Shown here one piece after another: positions 53,975 to 61,803 of a DNA stretch of 64,000 nt. The notes below the pieces were generated by a model. That model worked only from the letters and a program-made list of their open reading frames with translations, did not search any database and was not told the origin of the DNA. The stretch covers positions 62,001-126,000 of the forward strand of contig DGQE01000018.1 in the NCBI GenBank assembly GCA_002389645.1, in the 5' to 3' direction. How positions within the stretch are numbered: position 1 is the first letter of the stretch; the number at the start of each line of letters is the position of its first letter. The position numbers and the translations under genes were made by a program. This stretch comes from Flavobacteriales bacterium UBA4422. Lineage in GTDB: Bacteria > Bacteroidota > Bacteroidia > Flavobacteriales_G > Salibacteraceae.

Positions 53975-56077
53975 TTAACGTATTTCGGACCCACTTGCAA
54001 AGCCAGCTTCAGGGCTCACAAAACTTAGTTTGCCCGAAGCATCTTCGGCCATTAAAATCATTCCTTGACTTTCAACGCCTTTTAGCTTTCGAGGTTCTAA
54101 ATTGCATAGAACAGAAACTTGCTTACCTACTATTTCCTCCGGTGTAAATTGCTGAGAAATACCGGAAACTATGGTTCGCACTTCGCTGTTTAGATCAACG
54201 GATAGTTGCAAAAGTTTATCCGCTTTTTTGACCTTTTCAGCTGATATGATCGTACCCACTCGAATGTCCATTTTCATGAAATCATCGAAATTGATATTCT
54301 CCTTGAATGACCGCTGAAGGCTGAGCGTAGCCGAAGCTGAAGCCGCCATTTCCTTGTTGTCCGCTTCTTGTCCTTTATCACGAGCCAACTTTTTGGTTTG
54401 TCGTTCAACGTCTTCGTCTTCCACTTTGCTAAAAAGCAATTTCCCTTCACCAATTTCATGACCGTCTAAGAAGCCTTTGAATACTTTGTCGATTTTGAGC
54501 ATTTCACGTATAGATTGCGCTGTATCAGGAAGGAAAGGCTCAAGAATTTGAGAAAGCTGGGCTGTAATGTTTAAAGCAGTGAACATGATCTCCTTTACCA
54601 CTTCTGGATTGGTCTTTTGGAGTTTCCACGGTTCAAGGTCAGCCAAGTACTTATTTCCAAGTCGTGCGACCATCATGGCGCTAGATAGCGCTTCACGAAA
54701 TTTAAAGTTGGCTAAGTCTTCTTCGCACTGACTTTTTAAAACTTCAATCTTGGCTAAGACTTCGTTTTTTAAATCCTCTTTTTCAATAGTAATAGGAGTT
54801 TCAATGAACGGAACTACACCATTGTAATACTTGTTGGTCAGCACAATCACCCTATTCACGAAATTGCCTAAGATAGCTACCAATTCATTGTTTACGCGAG
54901 CTTGATAGTCTTTCCATGTAAATTCACTGTCTTTAGTCTCTGGAGCAATGGAAGTAAGAACATACCGCAGCTCGTCTTTTCTTCCAGGAAAGTCTTCTAG
55001 GTATTCGTGAAGCCACACTGCATGATTGCGCGAAGTGGAAATCTTATCACCCTCTAAGTTTAAAAACTCGTTTGCCGGAACATTAACAGGAAGGTTGTAC
55101 GCGCCATGCGTTTTGAGTAGAATCGGGAAAATGATGCAGTGAAAAACAATGTTGTCTTTTCCAATGAAATGCACCAAGTCTGTAGCTGAGTCTTGCCACC
55201 ATTTTTTCCATGCTTCTGGATTTTCTTGGTCTATAGCCCATTGTTTTGTAGCGGAGATGTAACCAATTGGTGCGTCTAGCCAAACGTAAAGCACTTTACC
55301 ATCGGCATCCTCTAGAGGTACAGGAATACCCCAATCTAAATCCCTTGTCATGGCCCTATCTCCTAGTCCACCATCGATCCAACTCAAACATTGACCCACG
55401 ACTTGCTTTCTCCATTTCGAAGGATCGTGGTGAGGTTCTTCATTCAACCTTCCATCTCTAATGAATTTTTCAATCCATTCGCCATGATCGCCCATTGGAA
55501 GATAGAAATGCCAGGTGCTTCTTAATTCAGGTTCTGATCCACTCAATGTTGATTTAGGATCAATAAGTTCTGTTGGACTAAGCGCTTTTCCGCAGTTTTC
55601 GCATTGATCTCCGTATGCTCTATCACTACTGCAGTTTGGACAAGTTCCGATGATGAATCGATCAGCTAAAAACTGCTGTGCCTCGGGGTCAAACATCTGC
55701 TCGCTGTGCACTTTTTTGAAAACGCCTTTTTCATAAAGCTCCAAGAAAAATGCTTGAGAAGTTTCCTTGTGTAATTCGGATGAAGTGCGGTGATAGATGT
55801 CAAAATCGATTCCAAAATCTTCAAATGCAGTTTTATTAATGGAGTGAAACTGATCAACGATGGCTTTGGGTGTGGTTCCTTCTTTAATTGCTTTCATGCT
55901 GATGGCAGCACCGTGTTCGTCAGATCCACAAACATGCAATACATTTTCATGCCCGTATTTTCTTCTTAAATAGCGTACATAAATATCCGCTGGCAAGTAC
56001 GCGCCAGCGATATGACCAATGTGTAAAGGTCCGTTTGCATAAGGAAGAGCAGATGTAACTAAATGTCGTTTCGGCAT
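53975..56077 (-). CDS. metG: Methionyl-tRNA synthetase
   Basis: This enzyme charges initiator and elongator tRNA-Met. It has the class I HIGH motif in PYANGPLHIGHIAGAY, KMSKS-type KISTS in LEGDKISTSRNHAVW, and the zinc knuckle in CPNCSSDRAYGDQCENCG. The C-terminal tRNA-binding (OB-fold) domain is present (MDIRVGTIISAEKVKKADKL), so it is the long dimeric type at 700 aa. A TACTTTTG box on the minus strand at 56140-56147 fits its promoter. Confidence 0.97.
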   Translation of the reverse strand: MPKRHLVTSALPYANGPLHIGHIAGAYLPADIYVRYLRRKYGHENVLHVCGSDEHGAAISMKAIKEGTTPKAIVDQFHSINKTAFEDFGIDFDIYHRTSSELHKETSQAFFLELYEKGVFKKVHSEQMFDPEAQQFLADRFIIGTCPNCSSDRAYGDQCENCGKALSPTELIDPKSTLSGSEPELRSTWHFYLPMGDHGEWIEKFIRDGRLNEEPHHDPSKWRKQVVGQCLSWIDGGLGDRAMTRDLDWGIPVPLEDADGKVLYVWLDAPIGYISATKQWAIDQENPEAWKKWWQDSATDLVHFIGKDNIVFHCIIFPILLKTHGAYNLPVNVPANEFLNLEGDKISTSRNHAVWLHEYLEDFPGRKDELRYVLTSIAPETKDSEFTWKDYQARVNNELVAILGNFVNRVIVLTNKYYNGVVPFIETPITIEKEDLKNEVLAKIEVLKSQCEEDLANFKFREALSSAMMVARLGNKYLADLEPWKLQKTNPEVVKEIMFTALNITAQLSQILEPFLPDTAQSIREMLKIDKVFKGFLDGHEIGEGKLLFSKVEDEDVERQTKKLARDKGQEADNKEMAASASATLSLQRSFKENINFDDFMKMDIRVGTIISAEKVKKADKLLQLSVDLNSEVRTIVSGISQQFTPEEIVGKQVSVLCNLEPRKLKGVESQGMILMAEDASGKLSFVSPEAGFASGSEIR

Positions 56078-56139
56078 AATGGAAATATATTATTCAGAAC
56101 AAGAAGTTCATGACTGAATTACCTCTGAATTCTTGGCTT

Positions 56140-56147
56140 CAAAAGTA
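56140..56147 (-). promoter_or_regulatory. Bacteroidetes -7 box before metG
   Basis: On the minus strand the bases read TACTTTTG, matching TAnnTTTG, about 60 bases upstream of the metG start. On the plus strand a one-mismatch TATCTTAG at 56152-56159 could serve the divergent LD-carboxypeptidase gene. Confidence 0.45.
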
Positions 56148-56166
56148 GAATTATCTTAGTCGCAGA

Positions 56167-57063
56167 ATGAGACCTAATTATCTGAAGAAAGGAGACAGCG
56201 TTGCGCTAATTGCAACAGCAAAGAAAATCGATAGAGGAGACCTTGACGGAGCAATGCGTGAAATTGAATCTTGGGGATTGAATGTGGTCATGGGACCTCA
56301 TCTTTTTGCAATTGATCGACAATTCGCAGGAACAGATGAAGAAAGAGCATCCGATTTGCAATGGGCTATCGATAATGATAAAGTCAAAGCCGTTTTGTTT
56401 GCACGTGGAGGCTATGGTACTGCACGTATTATTGATTTAATAGACTGGACGAAATTTTCTCAGAAGCCTAAATGGCTTTGCGGGTTCAGTGATTTATCAG
56501 TTTTGCATAGTCATGTTAGCCGTCATTTAAACATTGAGACACTGCATTCAACAATGCCTATATTTTTTAAAAATGGCGACAAGAATGAAGGTAGTGAGTC
56601 ATTGCGAAAGGCACTTTTTGGAGAGCATGAAACCATTAAGTGGAATGCTCATGCATTAAACCGACCTGGTAAAGTTACCAACGAATTAGTTGGAGGCAAC
56701 TTGAGTGTGCTTTATTCCATTTCAGGAACACCTAGTCAGCCTCTTTACGATCATAAAATCTTATTTATTGAAGATTTAACAGAAAACCTTTATCATCTTG
56801 ATCGGATGATGATGCAGTTTAAACGAGCGGGTTATCTTACGAAATTGAAAGGCTTGGTAGTTGGTCAATTCACTGAAATGGAAGACAATGTAATTCCATT
56901 CGGCAGAACAGCCGAAGAAATAATCCTCGAGGCCGTATCCGAATTTGATTTCCCTGTAGCTTTCAATGCACCAATTGGTCATGTTGATCATAATGAAGCT
57001 GTTTTTTGTGGGAGAGAGGTCAGGTTGTCAGTAGATTCTGTTCACTCAATAATTTCTTTTTAA
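56167..57063 (+). CDS. LD-carboxypeptidase (S66 family)
   Basis: This 298-aa enzyme removes the terminal D-alanine from tetrapeptide stems or acts on microcin-like substrates. The nucleophile Ser is in WLCGFSDLSVLHS, and the downstream Glu and His lie in EDLTENLYHLDRM and IGHVDHNEA. Length and motifs fit the S66 family, and there is no signal peptide, so it acts in the cytoplasm on recycled peptidoglycan. Its TAA overlaps the start of the next gene by one base (TAATG). Confidence 0.93.
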   Translation: MRPNYLKKGDSVALIATAKKIDRGDLDGAMREIESWGLNVVMGPHLFAIDRQFAGTDEERASDLQWAIDNDKVKAVLFARGGYGTARIIDLIDWTKFSQKPKWLCGFSDLSVLHSHVSRHLNIETLHSTMPIFFKNGDKNEGSESLRKALFGEHETIKWNAHALNRPGKVTNELVGGNLSVLYSISGTPSQPLYDHKILFIEDLTENLYHLDRMMMQFKRAGYLTKLKGLVVGQFTEMEDNVIPFGRTAEEIILEAVSEFDFPVAFNAPIGHVDHNEAVFCGREVRLSVDSVHSIISF

Positions 57064-58448
57064 TGGAAAGGCTGGAGAGACTCTTTGGAGATATCCGTTT
57101 TTGGATTGCTATCACGTTTGTGCATCGATTGGCTAGTATTATGCAGCCACCGCTGGAAGTTGCTCATAATTGGCGACAAACCACGGTGACAATGGTTGCT
57201 CGGAATTTTTTGGAAATCGACCCGAATATATTTTATCCAAGGGTTGATATGGCTGGAGATCTTTGGGGTATTACAGGAATGGAATTTCCTCTGCTTAACT
57301 ATCTTATCTATTTAGTTTCTCTCATTTTTGGATATGAGCACTGGTATGGTCGCTTGATTAATCTGATCATTTCTAGCACTGGAATTTGGTGCTTTTATGA
57401 TGTAATAAAACACTATTTCAATAAGAAAGTGGCTTTCGCATCAGCTATGGTTCTACTATTCTCTTTGTTCTATTATTACAGTAGAAAGGTCATGCCAGAT
57501 ACGTTTTCTGTGTCACTAATATTTGCTGGGATTTGGGTTTGGAAGGATTTTGTTTTGACTTCGAAATTTTGGAAGTACTTATTAGGAAGTTTGCTAATTG
57601 CATTGGGCGTGTTGAGTAAGCTTCCTTCTGTTATGATATTGGCATTTTTATGGCCATTAATACTTGAAGCAAACTGGACAAAACGGCTTTTAATGAGCAG
57701 TGCAATTGGCATGGCGGGAGTAGCTGCTGCCTTATGGTATTTTTATTGGGTTCCGTATTTAGAAATTGAATTTGGGTTTGAGCATTTCTTTATGGGTAAA
57801 ACTATGGCATGGACGTTTCATTTTTTATTGAGCAACTGGCAAGAAACGTTGCATATGTTTTATGTGAAGGCGCTTGGTTATTCAGGTTTTGTAGCAGCCT
57901 TTGTAGGATTATTCTTCTTGATCAGATCAACGCTCAATACAAAATTAGTCGTTGGGTTTAGCTTCCTTCTGTTTGCTGTTCTAATGCTGAAAAGTGGCGA
58001 TAAGTTTACCGGACATGAGTACTATATCATCTCGTTCATTCCTGTTATGGCGCTGCTTGCTGGATTTAGTTTGTCTGCGTTGAAACCTAAATTGCTGTTG
58101 ATTGCGTTGCTGATAATTTCGGTGGAGGGAGTTGCCAGAAAATGGGAAGATCAGTTTGTTAAATCAGGCAAGCAGTTAGCGCATATAGATGAAATGCTTG
58201 ATCCTTACATGACAAGTTCGGATTTGATTGTGATCAATTCTGAAAAATTTCCTACGCCAATATATTTTGCTCACCGAAAAGGATGGATCCGGCCCAATCA
58301 ATCACTCCTAAAACCTCAGGAAGTGGAAGAACTTCAATCCAAGGGCTGCAAATTTATTGTGATACTGAAAAAGCGCTTTGGGAGCGATATTGAATTGCCA
58401 TACTCTTTGCTTCTTGAGAATGATCTGCTTAAATTGTATCAATTATAG
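57063..58448 (+). CDS. Integral-membrane glycosyltransferase, GT39-like
   Basis: This protein of about 461 aa has a short N-terminal cytoplasmic region, then about ten hydrophobic helices, as in ArnT/PMT-type lipid-sugar-dependent glycosyltransferases. The first loop contains HNWRQTTVTMVARNFLEIDP, with the acidic pair expected there, and is followed by a soluble tail ending in YSLLLENDLLKLYQL. I start at the ATG at 57063, which overlaps the preceding stop codon, rather than the upstream ATG at 57006. The acceptor is unknown. Confidence 0.8.
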   Translation: MERLERLFGDIRFWIAITFVHRLASIMQPPLEVAHNWRQTTVTMVARNFLEIDPNIFYPRVDMAGDLWGITGMEFPLLNYLIYLVSLIFGYEHWYGRLINLIISSTGIWCFYDVIKHYFNKKVAFASAMVLLFSLFYYYSRKVMPDTFSVSLIFAGIWVWKDFVLTSKFWKYLLGSLLIALGVLSKLPSVMILAFLWPLILEANWTKRLLMSSAIGMAGVAAALWYFYWVPYLEIEFGFEHFFMGKTMAWTFHFLLSNWQETLHMFYVKALGYSGFVAAFVGLFFLIRSTLNTKLVVGFSFLLFAVLMLKSGDKFTGHEYYIISFIPVMALLAGFSLSALKPKLLLIALLIISVEGVARKWEDQFVKSGKQLAHIDEMLDPYMTSSDLIVINSEKFPTPIYFAHRKGWIRPNQSLLKPQEVEELQSKGCKFIVILKKRFGSDIELPYSLLLENDLLKLYQL

Positions 58449-58482
58449 ATGCTCTGAATCTCAATTCGATATGCTTATATAA

Positions 58483-58844
58483 ATGGCGTCACACAACGAA
58501 CTTGGTGAAAAAGGCGAAGAGATAGCCGCTGGGCATCTTTTGAAAAATGGGTACGCCATTTTAGAGCGCAATTGGCGCTTTGGCAAAGAAGAAATAGACA
58601 TCATCGCAAGCCAAGATGATGAATTGATTATTGTGGAAGTGAAAACACGCAATTCTGTTTTTTTGGCGAACCCCATGAGTTTGTCAGCAAGTCAAAACAG
58701 TCTCATTTAATTAGGGCTGCCCATGCTTATGTAGAAAAGAATGATTTAGATGTTGAAGTTAGGTTTGATGTGATTGGTATCATCATTAACAAGCAAGAGG
58801 AACGTTTGATGCACATAGAAGGCGCATTTCAACCAAGGTGGTAA
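58483..58844 (+). pseudogene. YraN family (UPF0102) protein, frameshifted
   Basis: The first part (MASHNELGEKGEEIAAGHLL, then WRFGKEEIDIIASQDDELIIVEVKTR) is a YraN family endonuclease-like protein, with the restriction-like E-x-D-x-n-E-V-K core. The frame is lost in a run of seven T residues at 58658-58664; with an eighth T the frame gives FFGEPHEFVSKSKQSHLIRA and ends at TAA 58842-58844, making a protein of about 120 aa. YraN lies beside LD-carboxypeptidase in other Bacteroidota. Slippage or sequencing error at the homopolymer is likely. Confidence 0.88.
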
Positions 58845-58848
58845 TACA

Positions 58849-59802
58849 TCAAAAATAAAGAGGTCTGAAAGCAAAGCCACGCTTGTCATTCCATTCTAAA
58901 GTTGGAAATGGGATTTTTATGATACCAAATATTGGTTTTATCCAAATGAGTGCCTTTGGCAGTTTCATGTTTTCAGTCTCAATATCTAGTGATAGCAGAA
59001 ATTGTCTTTCTCGTGGCCTTGATGAACGTATAATGTCTGGAGAATCATCAAATTGCCAAGTATTGCTTTCAGCTCCCAACAAACCGTTCACGCTATAGCC
59101 CACTGCCAAGTTGATCCATTTGGGGAAGTTGTTTGGTTTTCCTGTAAGCGACCAAATATTGGCACTAAGCCAATAAGTTTGCCCATTGTAGTCTTTCAAC
59201 CACTGTTCGTGTATACCTTTGCCAAATAAGTTTTGGGCCCTTCTGCCCTCAGGGTCTGTTAAGCCTGTCAAGCCACTTGGCCAAAAGCTGTATTTAAATT
59301 TGACGCGCTGTTCGTGCCAGCCGAGCTGCTGAGATATGAATAGGCCAGTTCCAATGGTGTTGAAAAGCAAATCGTAATTGCTAAATCCCCAACCCGATGA
59401 ATAACCATCCATTACTTCAACTGCAAACTGGTATGAGTATCCTAGTCCACCCGCGAGCCAAATGGAGTTTTTTTCTTTGATGCCGGCCCAGCGATTGATT
59501 TTAAAAAGGTTATTACTTATTTGGTAAGCTGCTGCAGCGTGGCCCAGTTTATCCATCTGCATCCAACCTTCCCAATCATTGAAGAAATGAAAATTTGTGG
59601 ATTGGTAGTCAGAATACCATGCGAAATAGAGTGCTGAAAGTGATCCGGCATACACAATACTTTCTGAACTTAAGACCAATGATGCCCTTTTTACATTGAG
59701 ACTATCAGCGTTCTGATACCATGATTGGGCATGAGCCGAATAAGCTATCATCAAGACTATAATCAGACTATACTTTTTCACTAACAATCGCATAATAATC
59801 AA
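58849..59802 (-). CDS. DUF2279 domain-containing exported protein
   Basis: This 317-aa protein has a signal peptide (about 1-25, AYSAHAQ) followed by the DUF2279 pattern (MQMDKLGHAAAAYQISN near residue 82, then YQFAVEVMDGYSSGWGFSNYD). DUF2279 proteins are predicted envelope proteins, and no activity is known. It lies 4 bases from the YraN end, converging on it, and shares its strand with the methyltransferase upstream (25-base gap). Either Met1 or Met4 could be the start. Confidence 0.87.
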   Translation of the reverse strand: MIIMRLLVKKYSLIIVLMIAYSAHAQSWYQNADSLNVKRASLVLSSESIVYAGSLSALYFAWYSDYQSTNFHFFNDWEGWMQMDKLGHAAAAYQISNNLFKINRWAGIKEKNSIWLAGGLGYSYQFAVEVMDGYSSGWGFSNYDLLFNTIGTGLFISQQLGWHEQRVKFKYSFWPSGLTGLTDPEGRRAQNLFGKGIHEQWLKDYNGQTYWLSANIWSLTGKPNNFPKWINLAVGYSVNGLLGAESNTWQFDDSPDIIRSSRPRERQFLLSLDIETENMKLPKALIWIKPIFGIIKIPFPTLEWNDKRGFAFRPLYF

Positions 59803-59827
59803 ACAAAAATCCTGATTTCACTTTTAC

Positions 59828-60400
59828 TTAGCGTTGAATTTTTAAACCTCTTTCGATCAAGTGACTTTCATATTCCTTCAATGTGTATTGATGTGGGTGA
59901 AGAATATCTAGTGGCAGCAATTTGAATAGTAGGCGAGGAAGAAGATAGTTGTGGCTGTCGATGCTTAAAATCAATTTTCCCTTTGGTTTCAAATCTAAAA
60001 TCAAGTTGTCATAGGATCGGTCAATATCGTTCACATGATTAATCACATTGAGACAACAAACCAAATCAAACGGTTTGTTAAAGTTGATTTCCTCCAAGGT
60101 TTGCGAATGAAACTCAACCCATGGGTAATTCGATTTATTGAAATGATTAAGCTGTTTTTCGTAGTTGTCTATGAGAGGGTCAGTGGCCGTCACTTGATTC
60201 CCTTCTAGATGGATGAATATGCCAGCTGGTCCGCAACCGGCATCCAATATTGATTGATGCTCAGGTTTCTCAATATTGAGCTCAGCCAAGAAGTCACTCC
60301 AATAGCCTTGTTTCCAGGTTAAATAATCCACTGGACTTTTATCCGCTAGGTAGCTTTTCCACCAACGTTGTTCTAACCTTTGAGCAATTTTCCATCGCAT
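59828..60400 (-). CDS. Class I SAM-dependent methyltransferase
   Basis: This protein of about 190 aa has the SAM-binding motif ILDAGCGPAGIF (GxGxxG) and the acidic post-I sequence, with VCCLNVINHVNDIDRSYDNL in the central part and KGKLILSIDSHNY ahead of a short C-terminus. I start at the ATG at 60400 (MRWKIAQR); an in-frame ATG at 60457 lies upstream of the -7 box at 60405-60412 and is therefore less likely. The substrate is unknown. Confidence 0.82.
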   Translation of the reverse strand: MRWKIAQRLEQRWWKSYLADKSPVDYLTWKQGYWSDFLAELNIEKPEHQSILDAGCGPAGIFIHLEGNQVTATDPLIDNYEKQLNHFNKSNYPWVEFHSQTLEEINFNKPFDLVCCLNVINHVNDIDRSYDNLILDLKPKGKLILSIDSHNYLLPRLLFKLLPLDILHPHQYTLKEYESHLIERGLKIQR

Positions 60401-60404
60401 TTGC

Positions 60405-60449
60405 CAAATGTACGTTGTCCTATGATGCGTATTTATTAGCGTACATTTG
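60405..60449. promoter_or_regulatory. Divergent promoter pair as a perfect 10-bp inverted repeat
   Basis: CAAATGTACG (60405-60414) and CGTACATTTG (60440-60449) are perfect inverted copies 25 bases apart. Each contains TACATTTG, a perfect TAnnTTTG -7 box, one pointing to the methyltransferase (start 60400) and one to the pseudouridine synthase (start 60467). For the plus-strand gene a TTG at 60415-60417 lies 24 bases upstream. Confidence 0.5.
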
Positions 60450-60466
60450 TCCCTCAAATTGTTGTT

Positions 60467-61693
60467 ATGGCTAAGAAGACTACTTGGGAGAAGAGAGCGA
60501 AAAAAGTGCAGAAGGAAGAATATATTGTGCTTGGTGGAACCACTTCAAAGAAAAAAGAAGGAGTGAAAAGAAGCACAAAACCTCCAACTGAGAAAAGTGG
60601 AGATGGTTCTGAAAAGTCAGATCGCAATCCACGAACTCGTGGTGGGAGTGATCATAAAGATGGGGATGGAAGAGGCTCGAGAGGTGGTGCTAAGTATTCA
60701 TCTTCTGATCGAGGAAGATCGGATGACGGACGAAAGCCAAGAACTCGAGGTGGTAAGATCGGAGAAGATAAATTTAGAAAGTCATCAGAATCAAAGCCAA
60801 AATTTGATCCTACCCAATTCATTACTAGAGATGGCGATGAAGGAGAAAATGACCGATTTAAGAATAGAGGGAATGCTGACAAGCAATTTCGTCAAAACGA
60901 TAGAAAAAAATCCTACGGCAAATTCACTAAGGACAAGCCTTTTTCAGGCTTTGAGAAAAAGAAGCCAACGGCTCAAGACGCAGGGCTAACAAGATTGAAC
61001 AAGTACATCGCAATGGCGGGAATATGTTCAAGGCGCGAAGCGGATACTTTTATTGAAAACGGATTGGTTTCGATCAATGGAAAGGTGGTTACTGAGCTGG
61101 GGACAAAAGTTAAGCAAGGTGACGTAGTAGAGTATGCAGGCGAGAAAATCAAAACTGAAACTCAACGCTATCTTTTGCTCAATAAGCCAAAAGACTGTAT
61201 AACTACTTTGAGCGATGAAAAGGGAAGAAGTACAGTGATAGGATTGGTAAAAAACGCTTGCAACGAGCGCGTTTTTCCAGTAGGTCGATTAGATAGAAAT
61301 ACCACCGGACTTATCCTTCTCACCAATGATGGAGCCTTAGCTGATAAGTTGGCGCATCCAAGCAATGAGATTAGAAAAGTATATCACGTTATCACCGATA
61401 AAAATGTGAGTATTTCTGACTTGAAAAAATTGGAAACAGGCGTTCAGTTGGATGATGGTATTGCTAAAGCTGATGCTGCATTATTTGCTGGAGACGGTTC
61501 AGTAAGAAACGAAATCGGACTAGAAATTCACTCTGGACGCAATCGTGTTGTTCGGAGGATGTTTGAAGCTATGGGTTATGAGGTAACTCGCCTTGATCGT
61601 GCAGCCTTTGCAGGATTAAGTAAAAAAGGACTTCCGAGAGGCCGATGGAGATTCTTGACCGATAAAGAAGTGAGTTACTTGAGGATGCTTTAA
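60467..61693 (+). CDS. RsuA/RluB family pseudouridine synthase with basic N-terminal extension
   Basis: Residues about 175-235 form an S4 RNA-binding domain (LNKYIAMAGICSRREADTFI), and residues about 240-408 form the RsuA-type catalytic domain with GRLDRNTTGLILLTNDG (the catalytic Asp) and NRVVRRMFEAMGYEVTRLDR. It probably modifies 23S rRNA, as RluB does. The first 170 residues are Lys/Arg/Gly/Ser-rich low complexity with two PRTRGG copies, likely an RNA-contacting tail; such extensions occur in Bacteroidota. The total of 408 aa is long for the family. Confidence 0.92.
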   Translation: MAKKTTWEKRAKKVQKEEYIVLGGTTSKKKEGVKRSTKPPTEKSGDGSEKSDRNPRTRGGSDHKDGDGRGSRGGAKYSSSDRGRSDDGRKPRTRGGKIGEDKFRKSSESKPKFDPTQFITRDGDEGENDRFKNRGNADKQFRQNDRKKSYGKFTKDKPFSGFEKKKPTAQDAGLTRLNKYIAMAGICSRREADTFIENGLVSINGKVVTELGTKVKQGDVVEYAGEKIKTETQRYLLLNKPKDCITTLSDEKGRSTVIGLVKNACNERVFPVGRLDRNTTGLILLTNDGALADKLAHPSNEIRKVYHVITDKNVSISDLKKLETGVQLDDGIAKADAALFAGDGSVRNEIGLEIHSGRNRVVRRMFEAMGYEVTRLDRAAFAGLSKKGLPRGRWRFLTDKEVSYLRML

Positions 61694-61803
61694 TGCCACT
61701 TTAACTAAAGATCGCACGTTCATAAATCTTCTTAGACGCGATTAATTAACAGGCTTTAAGCCCGTAGTTTCGAATATTCGGCTCATTGAGGCGTTTATTC
61801 ATT

